This document shows positions 10,902-22,517 of a DNA stretch of 64,000 nucleotides, one piece after another; position 1 is the first letter of the stretch, and each line of letters begins with the position of its first letter. The position numbers and the translations under genes are program-made. This DNA is from Leucocoprinus leucothites (taxonomy: Eukaryota; Basidiomycota; Agaricomycetes; Agaricales; Agaricaceae), in the NCBI GenBank assembly GCA_013368445.1, contig JAACJO010000009.1, positions 1,302,001 through 1,366,000 on the forward strand, given 5' to 3'. The notes beneath the pieces are model-generated. The model saw nothing but the letters and a program-made list of their open reading frames with translations. It was not told the origin of the DNA and ran no database searches.

Positions 10902-13156
10902 TCAGAAAGCAGCCTGTGCAGCTGCTCGTTCAGCAAACGAACCCCTAGGTTCCCAAGCATTGGCATAAGTATATTCTCCTTTCTTCTTGGATTGACCCTC
11001 GGATACGCCCCAAGCACCACCCCCAGGCGTCTCGATTAGGAGTCGGTCTCCTTTACCCATGAACACAGTCGCTTTCCCTCCAATGTTGATATCACGCGTT
11101 CCTGTCTCGTTTTTCTCATCCAGGTCCTTATCTTCTTCGCGTAACTTTTTAATCCATGTATTTCTTCCCATCGCGCCTGAGCCCCCGCCTTCCACGCCAT
11201 ATGGCTGTCTGGTTCTTCTCTGCAGGATTGAGAAACGCTATCAATATTTCTTCCCTGAAAATAGATTGAATCTGCCTTACTTCGGAGAGGATCGACACTT
11301 GCATTGGTTCCAGAAACTCGATCTCGCGGTGAACACCTTCACCACCATGCCACTTGCCGACTCCAGCAGACCCTGAACGCAAGCCAAAGCGGTGGATCAT
11401 GACAGGGTATCTTCGTTCAAGGATTTCTACATCACCGATACGCGTGTTCGTGATATGAGTGTGTACACCGTCTGTACCATGCCAGTGTGGCCCGGCTCCC
11501 GAACCACCGGCAATAGTCTGATAGTGAATAATAAATGAGCTGAGATAAAAGTGTGGCAACTCCATGTTTTTTACCTCGTAATATCCCCATCCGGCCACCG
11601 CTTTCCCTTCCTTGTCTTTTCCACCGGTGCCGAAGGTTAGGTTACTGAACAATCTCGCATTGAGGAATGAATGTGATCGGGGTGAGAAAGGCCTTACTTC
11701 GTGCACCCCTGGCTAGCGGCGCATGCGTGGAAAGCCTTGAGTACAACGTCCACGATTCGCTGCGAGGTGAGAACATTTCCACCACAAACGGCGGCTGTCC
11801 GGGAAGGAGATAAAAGCGACTTCTTCGGGATTCGGACTGTAGCTGAATGAGCGTGGACCCAGGCAAACTACCAAAAAACCCAACGCTTACTGTCAAGAGG
11901 AACAAGACAGCCCGCATTCAGCGGGATATCTATGTCAAGCATAGAACGCATACAATAGATAACAGCCGAGTGGACTACCGAAATAGGGGCGTTCAGATTC
12001 CCCCGGACTTCGCAGCCTGTTCCTTCAAAGTCCAAAACAGCCGAACCTTCCGATTCGTTGATTTCAACACGTAGAGAAATCTGCACCCAAGGTTAGCCGG
12101 TATTTCGCAGTGAGAAATCAGGGCAGCTCTGACCGGTGACCCATCATCAAGGTAATCCACAGCCGACAGGATGCTCGAGCCGGCTCTTTTGGCGACGTCT
12201 CTGAGAAGGTTACGAACAGACATCTCCGCATTGGCTCGGATGTGATACATGTATTCTTGCACAGTCTCCAGACCGTAATCATCCACAACTAGACAGAACG
12301 TTAGTAAAATGTCCGAGGAAAAAGAGAGATACACCCAACTGGCATGGATGAGTTGAATTCCTTTGTGGTTCGCGGCAACTTGCTGGATAGATAGATCTTT
12401 ATTCAACAATATGATAAGATAAGTCACTTCTCGAACATACCGCTTTGAGGTCGCTTTCGACATCACGGATGTTCCGACAGCCAGAGCTGCCAGGATATTG
12501 ACTCGGCTTGTCAACCATGTATTCAATGAGACCCTTCCTGTCAAAAATTCCCCCATCAACAATTTTGAAGCTCTCGATTTCAGCCCCTTCCTCAAAGATG
12601 TTGACAGAAGTGGGTGGCATGGATCCAGGCAAGATCCCACCGATGTCCGCATGATGTCCTCTTGATGCGGTAAAGAAGATGATTTCCTTAGAATTGGGAG
12701 CAAAGACGGGGGTGATGATGGTGATGTCGGGCAGATGGCTACACAAGATGCAGGCGATTAATTTTGGCAAGTTCCATCAAGCAGTCCAACAGACTTACGA
12801 TCCACCCGCGTGGGGAGAGTTGGTCATGAGCACATCGCCTTCCTTGAGCGAGCTTCCGTGCAACTTCATCTGATACTTAACCGCACTATCCAATGAGAGT
12901 AAGCGGGCGTGGTGAGGTATTTGGCAAAGAACGAAACCAACAAACTCATGGATCCTAGATGGATTGGAATAAACGGAGCATTCGCTACCAAATCGCCGTC
13001 TGGCGCGAACAGGGCACAGGAGAAATCCAGTCGTTCTTTGATGTTTGTGCTGATAGAAGTCTGTTGTAAGGACCGACCCATTGCCTCTGCAACGCTCATG
13101 AAACGATTAGCGAAGAGAGTGAGCAAGATGGGGTCAGGTCCTTTCTCAGAAGTCAT
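10902..13156 (-). CDS. 5-oxoprolinase-like protein, HyuB (hydantoinase B) domain only
   Basis: Matches the C-terminal half of eukaryotic ATP-dependent 5-oxoprolinase, the glutathione-cycle enzyme that opens 5-oxoproline to glutamate. Recognisable blocks in order: [112 protein letters not shown], and near the end TPGGGAWG. Six or more short introns all rejoin in frame, so this half looks intact, about 560 residues. The start MTSEKGPDP is the only ATG before the domain. The HyuA half, about 700 residues in the usual fused protein, is absent: only 389 bases separate this start from the UBR7 start. It is therefore a stand-alone HyuB or a cleanly 5'-truncated gene. Confidence 0.8.
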
Positions 13157-13545
13157 GGTAGAAATTCTGGTGCTGGTTGCAGAAAATACAAGTCAGAGGT
13201 AGGTCCGGCGTAGATCCACCTTTTGTAATCTTGCTTTTTCCGTTCCGATTCCGACGATGGGTGGTGCACAAGTCTGGTGAGTAATCAACTGCTTGGTCCG
13301 CGTTTTTTTTGCAACGTTGCCTAAAGTCGGATCCAGTGGTGCCAATGCAATACGCGCATCTAGGGCTTCTGGGAGCATAGGAGTAAATGATAATCGACAT
13401 TGTCAGTGGACGATGAGCAAATGCTAAAGGGATCTCGGTTGACCGTGACCTGGCGGATATCCCGGGCCGGGAGAAAGTGTGATCGTGTTTGGACTGGCCC
13501 ACAGTTGTTGGTAAGTACTACATACTCACTTGCCCGGTTTGCGCG
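13157..13545. promoter_or_regulatory. Divergent promoter region, HyuB / UBR7
   Basis: 389 bases between opposite start codons. No HyuA-like coding sequence could be read here in any frame. A plus-strand GTAAGT at 13511 followed by an AG near 13540 could be a 5'-UTR intron of UBR7. Confidence 0.4.
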
Positions 13546-15153
13546 ATGGAAGCTACACTTACAGAACTCCTTGAATCCCAAGATGAACTTGTACACGAGG
13601 CTGCTCTTGCTTTACCCCATCAGTTTTCGCAGTGTACTTGGTCGAGAGGCCCATTGAGGTACTCACTTTCACCAATGACGCGATGTTCGGCTGATCATCC
13701 CAAGGCAAGCCGTGTATCTTTGCCTGACATGCCCGGAAGAGCGTGGAATCTGTTCTGCTTGCTCAATTGCGTGCCATACGAACCATGAACAAGTAGAATT
13801 GTGAGTAGACTTGCGCGTTTCTGATGAATATAGCCTGATTAACCGAGCGTGTCTTTCTACCCATACGCCCTTCGTAGATTTCCGAAAAGGGGCTTTCGCT
13901 GTGACTGTCCTACAGCAGCTATTGCTCATCAATGTACACTACATAGCAAGTGTGAAGAAGAGAATGCTTCAAATACATACGGGCAGAATTTTCGGGGCAG
14001 GTTTTGCCGGTGTGGAAGGCCATATGACGCGAAAGCTGAACGCGAGACCATGATTCAATGCTTAGCATGCGAGGTTCGGTGCCGACATATGCCGTCGGAT
14101 GGCCTGCTTCCGCTGATACTGAATACTTTCTAGGATTGGTTTCACGAATCTTGCTGCAACCTGCGAGAGCCTCCCAGTTCAAGAGAGCCAAGTCCTGTAA
14201 CGGCAGAGGAAGCTGATGACGCAGCGTCAGAAGCATCTTCATCAGGACTACCGCCTCCACTCCTATCCGGAACCGACTACGAGAGCTTTATCTGTGCAAC
14301 TTGTGTTTTCGACAAAGAACATCTCCAAAAGTGGGCAGGCACTCCCGGCGCTATCATTGTTACCAGGCAGAGCCTAAGTGAACCCTGGCACTTAGAACAA
14401 GGCTTTTCTCGTGGCGAAAGTGTCAAAGTGGAGATAGAACAGACCCCAGACACTCCTATGACAAGATCTAAGAGACCACTCTCTCCCTCCGACCACTCCC
14501 CGGAGAGCAAGCGCATTCGGACCTCTTACGACACCATCGAACCGACATCCAGGACATGTTTGGCACCACCTTCCAATCCTATAGCATCTCGCATATTTGC
14601 GGGAGGACTTAAAGCTGCATTAGATCCTTCTACCTCACTTGGAACTGGAGATATATTTTTCACGGAGGGTTTCAGAGATCGTTGGTGCCGTTGCGATACG
14701 GTCAGTATTTTCGTCGGACATAATGGCACATTTGTCAATTCAAAAATAGTGTCTACCATTATTGCGAGTACACCCATATCTCCTTGAGGAAGAGGAGACA
14801 TACGAGCCTCCAGAGGACCCCGATTCCGGTCAGCTTCCAACCCTCTTTCCAATAAATCCAATTTTCTCAAGCTCGTTTCTCTTCGTAAAGGTCTTTCTCT
14901 CGAGGAACTAGGAATGCGTGCTTTGGAAAGAATTCCACGCGACAGGGCGATCGATGGGATCCACGCGTTCCAAGAGATGCGGTACGACCCTGTGACTTCA
15001 AAATTCCATCCTTCTTCTCATCAATGAAATGTCAGGGATGATTTGATGAAGTTTCTCAGGCCGTTTGCACAGGAAGGCAAAGTGGTCAATGAAGCTGATG
15101 TCCGAGGGTTTTTCGCGAGTCTTACGGAAAATTCTAAAAAGGCACAAAGTTGA
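13546..15153 (+). CDS. UBR-box and PHD-like E3 ubiquitin ligase, UBR7/Mlo2 type
   Basis: Putative E3 ligase of the UBR7 family (fission yeast Mlo2), a nuclear protein; the animal homologue acts on histone H2B. Starts MEATLTELLESQDELVHEAA. The UBR box spans exons 1-3: PHQFSQCTWSRGPLRQAVYL, CLTCPEERGICSACSIACHT, NHEQVELFPKRGFRCDCPT. The atypical PHD finger follows: FCRCGRPYDAKAERETMIQC, then after an intron LACEDWFHESCCNLRE and FICATCVFDKEHL. The linker has a putative nuclear signal (SKRPLSPSDHSPESKRIR). The C-terminal block RWCRCDTCLPLL to DDLMKFLRPFAQEGKVVNEA is also family-typical, ending SKKAQS stop. At least six introns, all joining in frame; intact. Confidence 0.9.
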
Positions 15154-16425
15154 TAGGGAAAGTACTTCTTAACATACTTACCTAGTATAATAGATCGATC
15201 ATCGCACATCAATTGGCTCCGTTTCGTGTTAGCACCCAATGTGTTCCTAACGTGCTCCTCATTTATGCTCGAGAGAAGAATCCAAACCTAGAGTACCTGT
15301 CTCGTGAGACCATCAATTTTCACTCAGGCTTGGTCATCGCATTCCAGTGTTTTGGTTTCGTTCCTCGGGCGACCTCTCACCGAACTTTCTAGATCAATTC
15401 ATTATTTTTGGTAGCAGATGGTTCACCTTCCCAAGCGATCCCCCACCGGCTAGCGATCGTATTCCTCATACCTCTCCCAACTTCTCTTCTTGCGGGGCCT
15501 ACGACAGAGCTCTGCGAATGCCCTGATTTCTCAGCTTGGAGAATTGGTGCCTCCGGCAGAGGTGATGAACCATGAAATCGCGAGAGTCTACCATATCCAA
15601 AGTTAGCTGTCGGCTCTGGAGTATATCAATCCGCATCTCTCGGTCCTTTAACATGTGGACTCACGGTCAAAAATCCTTCCTGGCACTGACGCTTCGGAAC
15701 TGCGATCAGAAATGAAGTCAGACTTTTCAGTCTCGACGTATCTTTGGTCGCCGTTCCTTCCCACTCGGTCAACAAGCTACTTATGCAATGCGAGCAAGTA
15801 GGCAACTCTTTCCTTTATGCTCCAAAACTGGGAGCAGAAGGCCATCGTGAGTCTCATAGATATGATCATAGGTATGCCTTTCCTGTCAACCCCACCGGAA
15901 CCATTCCCCTATCCGTGGCGAACAAGAGTTGGTGATAATACGGCCAGACTTTTGGGCCTCTCACACGTCCTGGAGCGCGGAGTGGAGTCCCAGTGGCTGT
16001 ATATCATCCCTGTCAGGATAATACGGGCCAAGTGTAAAGTTGTATTTGGGCCTAAACTTGCCTGAGGCCTCGCGTCGACATCGATGTCGTAACCAATGAG
16101 AACAGTCTCATGACAAAGGCGCTCCAGAAACACACGTCATGTTACCCTCGTGAGCGCCAAATTGAGGCTGTTTAAATCATTGATTGACGAGAAGATGATT
16201 AGATTGACGACTAGAAAATAACATGGAATGCAGCTATTCTTACAAACCCACACCGAGAAAATAAATTATCTAAATAAATCAAAACCAAGCCTCATAAGCT
16301 CTGGCGATCCAGTGTGGGTATACCTCCATAGAAGCAAACAACATAAGGGACTGGATACATGTATAAGTGGAAACCCGTTTAAAACGGAATATGGGAAAGA
16401 AGATTCAACCGAGCTTCGGTAGGAT
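15154..16425. other. 1.3 kb without an assignable gene
   Basis: Some stretches look protein-like but I cannot build a gene. Around 15520-15730 one plus frame reads LISQLGELVPPAEVMNHEIA and, after stops, ASELRSEMKSDFSV; around 15870-15960 another reads TPPEPFPYPWRTRVGDN. Interruptions and lack of a family match suggest either a small unrecognised gene with introns or a decayed one. Confidence 0.3.
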
Positions 16426-18266
16426 TTACAACATGGCGTGGAACTGTTCAGGAACGGGAGCCGCGTTGCCGGCGTGCACAGGGAGCTGGCTCAGATAGGC
16501 TTTCCACTCGGCATCAGTAACGATCGGAGCATGGACATACTGTTCGATGTTGAGGTCGGCGAGGAGGTCGGCGAGGTGAGGGAGCATTGATGTAACTGCT
16601 GCATCTTCTCGGAGTCGCTGGTTCAGTCGGTTGATGCCAGCACACTCGGAGTACCATGCCGGGTCTTGTCGCATGACCGAACACTCGTACATGTCGAGGA
16701 CGTACTGAGGTAGCCCGGCTTTCAAAGCAGCAGAGTACGCGAAGGCGTGACCCATGGCTTCGATGACCGGCTGTGACTGTGGGAGAAGAAGATTGTTGAA
16801 TACATCACTGCGATGATCGCACTTGAGAGTGTTGAACAGCTGAATGTTCTCCTCAAGAAGCATGACTGCATGACGAGCGAGGATGGATTCTTCCGGCGGA
16901 GGAAGAGGGACTTCGTATCGTTTGAGAAGTAACTCCGAGAATAAACGAATACAGAGGGTCAAAACGTCACCCTCCGCGATAATAGCGCCTTTGGCATCGT
17001 TCTGGTTCAGGAGTGAGCAACGTGTTCACCGACATTGGATAAGGGACGAAACCGACCTCGATCTTCGCCATATAATTGTGTTCGAAAGTACCCTGAGCGC
17101 CACAACGTTCAGCAACTTCAGGTACACATCTCTGGAAATGTCGGCAGATTGTCGTCTTCGCGATCACGGCGAGTGCGTGTCGGACACTGTGGTCCGTTGA
17201 TGGGTCCCCAGTGGCGTCAATAGCAATAGGGTACCAATTATCCAACACCATCGCCGCCGCCGTCGCGTGCAGGATAGGCCATTGTTGGGTACGGAAAGAA
17301 AGGATCGGAGTTGGTTGATTGCCTTTACCCAAAATACAACGAACCATTGAGTATCGTCCGCCGATGTAGGATATGGCCTTTAGTGCTGATACCCATGGCG
17401 CTGCGACAACAAGGGAACCGATCGGAATCCGCCAGATCTCATCCCACCAGGACTGAAGACGGTTCGCAGGAGCCACAAAATCCTCAATGATGTCCGATCC
17501 AACCAATGCTGATTGTGGGAGATGGACATTGTTGAACCGGGTGATGGACCAGTCGAATGCCTGTGTGCCACTACGACGAGGGAGGGTTATCGATTCAACG
17601 CCTTGGTACATTTCGTGCTCGTCACAGAGTGGCACAATGAAAAATCGTGTGCCTCGATCTTCGTTATTCACGATCAATCGCGCCATGGTAAGTGCGATTT
17701 TTGGAATACCAAAACGTGGCGAAGACCCAGGCATGAATCTAGAGTGGCATTAGTTAGGCGTCGATACAGGCAGTAAGGTACAAACTTTGCCGCTTCTTCT
17801 CTCGGTGTATTGAGAATGAAACCGTCCGGAGTTTTCGTTGCCGTAGTCTCGATATTGAAAGCGTCTAGTCCATGGCCACGCTCGGTGAGCAGATAGATTC
17901 CAACAGTCTCGAAGCGTAGTAGTCGGTTCACAAGGGGTTTAAGATCAGGCCGCCTTTTGAGATGACGAGATAGTGTGCCAATCGTCAAGTTGGTTTGGCA
18001 CACAAGGATAGTGAACATAGCAATATCCATTGCACAGAGGGGATGCCGCAGCATTGCCCAAAAACGGGGACTACATTGTTGAATGTCGTGTACCGTTAGA
18101 CCTAGAAATAGTCAGAAACGTAGCCACTAAGATCAAAGAGAATGTGTCCACCATGAGCTCTGAGGAAGATGCGCGCGCGTTTATATGAAAGAGCTGTACT
18201 TTCCTCTGGTGAAAGCAACTCAGTACGAATTTGGAAGAGCGGATGAGAGTGGAGCTGGTCCGTCAT
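16426..18266 (-). CDS. Acyl-CoA oxidase/dehydrogenase-like flavoprotein
   Basis: Related to peroxisomal acyl-CoA oxidases and acyl-CoA dehydrogenases. Starts MTDQLHSHPLFQIRTELLSP; after a 50-base intron LTVHDIQQCSPRFWAMLRHP. Then AMFTILVCQTNLTIGTLSRH, the substrate/FAD block YLLTERGHGLDAFNIETTAT (compare TE..HG.d...t.T in the family), GFILNTPREEAAKFMPGSSP, a domain with FFIVPLCDEHEMYQGVESI, and C-terminal helical exons (LCIRLFSELLLKRYEVPLPP, ending VPEQFHAML stop). About three introns. The usual TE.GHG core is present, so catalysis is plausible. There is no clear C-terminal SKL peroxisome signal (it ends HAML). Substrate unknown. The MFS transporter and FAD monooxygenase nearby on the opposite strand could share a catabolic role; that is inference. 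Confidence 0.75.
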
Positions 18267-18303
18267 AGCAGGAAGAGGGAATTGAGGTTTGGCTAAAGGG
18301 GTT

Positions 18304-19445
18304 TCAGAGAGGGCCTTTTATCGTGTTCAATTTGAATGGGGAGTTTCCGGAAGAGCGTGCTGCTTCCAGACTCCAATGAACCATGAACCATTTTGAATCG
18401 AAAGAGATGAACGCGTTCGAGGTGCGAACGTTAAACACGGTGATGATGTCGGAACAAGCTAATACCTCCTGGTGCCATAAGTGGTAACGACCAATGGAGA
18501 TATCGATAATATGAGATGGATCTGGGAACTCGCGAAAAGAGGAACACATGTGAACGAGTGCAAAGGTTGCCCAAAGCTATCGAGTAAGGAGACCCCAGAG
18601 GCATAAGCTGAGAAAAGTCCGCTTACACATGAATGCCCTGACATCAAGTGAGAATAATCCAGTTCTAGGGAATCCAGAATCTTGAAGCAGAATCAAGAGA
18701 GCGATCATCCTGTCCCAAGAATGAAAAACGCGACCCGGATAATTCGGCAAGTAGTACTTCTGGGTGGGATCTTGAGTTAGCGCTTGTAGAGCGAACTTAT
18801 AGATGAAGTCCGTTTCCTGCGGGCTGGATCGAAATGGAACTGCATGTTCTGCAGAACAAACATCTAGCCTTCATTATTCCCACAGCAAAGAGAGAACCCA
18901 ACGCATGCACAAGGAGCTGCAAGGTCCGCTTCCTGTACTAGGCAGAGTGGGATCTGTACGACTCGACTGAAGCAATCAGTTCATGGGGCGGTGTGCTCAA
19001 CCTATTCTGATTTGGATTGAAAATTGAACTTTGGCACTCGTTTTGGATCATCTGTTACAAGGTTTTCTCTTTGTTGCCGATGGCTTGCCCGTCCACCGCC
19101 TTATCCACATGCAAAGGTCGGCTTTTCCACGGCACAAGGAGGACCCAGGAAAGCTCAGCCAGATGCTGGGTAAGCAGGTCGTAATAGTTATCTATCAACT
19201 GACCATCCACAATTCAGGAATCATGATACTTACAGATTACACAATGTATAAAACGGTCCGCGCTGCATTGCTTCCGCAGAATACTTCACGCTCCAAGAAG
19301 CAACCGGCCTGCTCTCGGCGCGTGTATAAACTCCCATACTCAGCCGAATAAGGATTGGCCTCCGCTTAAGCCCGATCCAAATCTGATGGTAAACACTCAT
19401 CCAATCTAATGACAGAACCAGCATCAGAGGTTTACCCATGTCCAA
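18304..19445 (-). CDS. Possible unrecognised multi-exon gene
   Basis: Three stretches on the minus strand look protein-coding though I recognise no family. From 19445: LSMGVYTRAESRPVASWSVK then YSAEAMQRGPFYTL; after a possible intron YDLLTQHLAELSWVLLVPWK and SRPLHVDKAVDGQAIGNKEK, ending at 19055. From about 18870 to 18610: ETDFIYKFALQALTQDPTQK, YYLPNYPGRVFHSWDRMIAL and LILLQDSGFPRTGLFSLDVR. From about 18560 to 18304: DPSHIIDISIGRYHLWHQEV. They may be one gene, two genes or remnants; exon borders are uncertain. It sits immediately upstream of the acyl-CoA gene and divergent from the MFS transporter. Confidence 0.3.
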
Positions 19446-19586
19446 CTTCTAAACGCCAGAAAACGTTTTTTGAGGCTTCCACAGAATCATTTGGTCCTAT
19501 GCCTTAAATTATATCTTGGCTGTTTTTATCTTCCGCCTTGCCGGTCAACAACACCACACGAACGTTTCCCGCGAGCCAGAGCACGC

Positions 19587-21642
19587 ATGTCACCCCAGAT
19601 TAATGATGCCTTCCACCCTCCCGCAACCATGACCACTAGCTCTTTCTCCAGTAACGAGTCCAATGTCATGTCCCACAACGATCAAAGCACACTCAAAGAG
19701 AAACACACAATCTCTCACGAGCCTTTGGCAGCCCCTGAACCCGAAGGTCATGTCAAGTTCCCTGATTTTCCTGAGGGAGGGACGAGGGCATGGCTGACTG
19801 TCCTGGGAGGGTAAGAAACTCTTAAACTCACTATGCGGACTTCTCTGACTCTGCTTGTTATTCAGTTGTATCATGACATTCTGTACGTTCGGTGTCGTTC
19901 AGTCATTTGGGGTTTACCAAGACTTTTATACCGTGAGTTCTGCGCAAAGGCCCTCACCTCTCGTGCCAACCCTTGTGTTTCTCTACACCAGCGCATCGCT
20001 CTCAGTGGGCACTCACCTTCAGAGATCAGTTGGATCGGCTCCGTTCAAGTCTTTCTCCTGTTTGCTGTCGGCCTTCCTGCAGGAAAACTGTTCGAGCTGG
20101 GTTATTTCCACCACTCAGTAATTGCCGGTTCTGTGCTCTTCATTTTCTCGTAGGTGAAATTCCTCGTGTTTTGTGCCTGTGACCAACCTAGAACCTAGAA
20201 CCTTCATGCTATCGCTCGCCCAGCCCCACCACTACTACCAATATTTTCTTGCGCAGAGCATCGGTATGGGAATAGGAATGGGGCTGATGTTTATCCCCAG
20301 CATATCCATTTCCGCACATTACTTTCGCAGAAGGAGATCTTTGGCTATGGGTCTTGTAATCACTGGTTTGTCAATCCTACCACTTAACGTTCTCCGTGCT
20401 TACTCCAGTATGCAGGGGCTAGTCTCGGAGGTTGTATATATCCCATAATGCTCAATAATATCTTTGAGACGGCAGGGTTTGCATGGGGCATCCGGTGGGT
20501 CTCCCATATGGCGTTATATACTCAATTGCTGATCCTGGCAATAAAGTGCTGTCGGATTTATGGACCTCGGGCTCTTGATCATTGCCAATTCAATTATGCG
20601 GACAAGGCTTCCACCTAACAAAAAAAAGGGCAACACCTCTCCTATGGTCAAGGAAATCCTCACAGATGTTCCGTACCTCTTCTACATGGCTGGATCATTC
20701 CTGGTAAGCCTCTCAATATTGTTACGGGCTTGACATCTCCTGACAATCTCGCCGTGTGATAGATTTTCTGGGGCATCTTTATTCCCTGTGAGTGACCCTG
20801 GTGCTCGGTTTTGATGTTACTCATGCTCTTTTGATACCTCTTCAGTCTTCTATCTTCAGCTCTGGTCATCATTACACAGAATCAACTCCAATGTTACGAA
20901 ATATTCGGTGGGTGATCTTGCTGATCGGCTTTAAATGCTGTTAAACTGTTGCAGATTACCATCATGAATGCAACGTCAATAATAGGCCGTATAGTGCCCA
21001 ACCTGATTGCAGACAAATACGGACCTCTTAACAGTAAGTTTCTCATGCCCGCGGCACCTCAGACTCACGCTCATGTCTCGTGTTCTGGTAAATTTAGCCG
21101 TCATCGTCCTTTCATTTGTCACCGGCTGTCTCGTGTTTGTCATGTTCGGCGCCACGACCTCGGGGGGCATCATTGCGTTCGGCATTTTCTACGGTTTCTT
21201 TTCGGGTGGAAGTAAGCGTCGCCCCCAGACTTTGTTCACTATGGGGTGCTGATGTGTTTCCACAGCGGTATCACTTACCACGCCAACTATTAGCAGTTTC
21301 GTCACCCATGGTGATGGTTCTGATCTTCCGTATGTCAAACTGCAAATCTATTTTAAGGAAACTATTAACAGAACATACAACGCCATTAGGTTGCGCATCG
21401 CCATATTGTCCTTCACTCTATCCCTTCCTCTGCTGACTGGAAATCCTATTGCGGGTGCATTGCTCTCACCACCCCGACTCCTATGGTTTCGTCCCATCAT
21501 CCTAGCTAGCGTACGTCAGTCCACTTATACTTTGAGGCTATTCTTGACAATATTTTGACAGGTTTTCTTACTTGGAGGTTCGGGGTGTTGTATAATTGCA
21601 TGGCGTCTCCTCAAAAGGCGAAAGGGCTCCACACGTTTCTAG
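19587..21642 (+). CDS. MFS transporter, monocarboxylate-permease type
   Basis: Major facilitator of the fungal Mch/MCT type. The cytosolic N-terminus ends in FPEGGTRAWLTVLGG, the family hallmark before helix 1; then CIMTFCTFGVVQSFGVYQDF, SEISWIGSVQVFLLFAVGLP, AQSIGMGIGMGLMFIPSISI, RRRRSLAMGLVITG, SSAGASLGGCIYPIMLNNIF, FMDLGLLIIANSIMRTRLPP, MNATSIIGRIVPNLIADKYG and a last helix FLLGGSGCCIIAWRLLKRRK. About eight introns of 45-70 bases split the helices. The start at 19587 is the first in-frame ATG after upstream non-coding sequence; 19629 is an alternative. The substrate is not readable; characterised relatives move monocarboxylates, riboflavin or secondary metabolites. It is followed by a FAD monooxygenase on the same strand. 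Confidence 0.85.
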
Positions 21643-22517
21643 CCGAAAGCGAGTTAGGCTAATGACACATCACGAGATATTGGCTCCAGGGGCTCTAAGG
21701 ATTGATGAACACATGCATACTATTTCAGACAGCCTATCAGAAAACTTCAGAATACTCTCTGCTCTGGGCTTTATTCTCTATCCAGGACACGACGCACCTA
21801 CTTTCGGAAATACAGTGTAGACATTGATCGGGCTGATGAAGATTTTGTTTCTGTCCCGAGGTTTCCACCACCTAAACTACGTTTGGCTGTTGCATCATCA
21901 ATGAACTTTCGGACTCTTTTCTCATTGTTGCCATCTGTTATTTATCAAGGTTCATTATAACCCGGGTTGGAATGGGCGTGAAAGGAATTTTTATGTAGCG
22001 TTTGTTGGTCGGATGTTTTACCAGTGTATCTATGTCGTTGTATTTTATCCACTGATCTCGGGTCTGCTCCTTTACGGGCTAATGCGAGTAGGATGTGCAA
22101 GGATCGCCCCGACCTGGCTCGGCGGTTGGTCTGATGTTAACGAACTCGGTAATTGCGGACTTGAAGCGCATCGACTTAGGTAAGTAAGTCTTAGCAGGGT
22201 TCATTCCTTGGGAAGTAAATGATGCCTGTGGCTTGACGAGTGGGCATAAAGATCGCAACAAGCCTGACAAACACGCCTCATTTTGATTGTTACTGTTCAC
22301 AGCGCTCACGTGCCGCCCAGGACCTGACAGGTCGAGACTTCCTTGTCTCCTTCATCTGTAGAGATCAATGATGGACATTGCCCACATCATGGGAGTAAGG
22401 AGAGGTGTATATATATGGAACCTTGCGAAAGTGTTTCGAATTCAAGAACTTCACCTCTCCCTCCCAGCCCTTTCAAAATCATAAATTTCATAATTACTCA
22501 AGTTTACGGTCGCTGGA
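21643..22517. other. Intergenic between MFS and FAD monooxygenase
   Basis: 875 bases with no convincing exon. A TATATATATG stretch at about 22408-22415, some 105 bases before the monooxygenase start, could be its TATA box. Confidence 0.4.

Noticed and set aside
13157..13545. Upstream exons encoding a HyuA domain
   Set aside because: The frames here (for example LPEALDARIALAPLDPTLGN) do not resemble HyuA, and the space is far too short.
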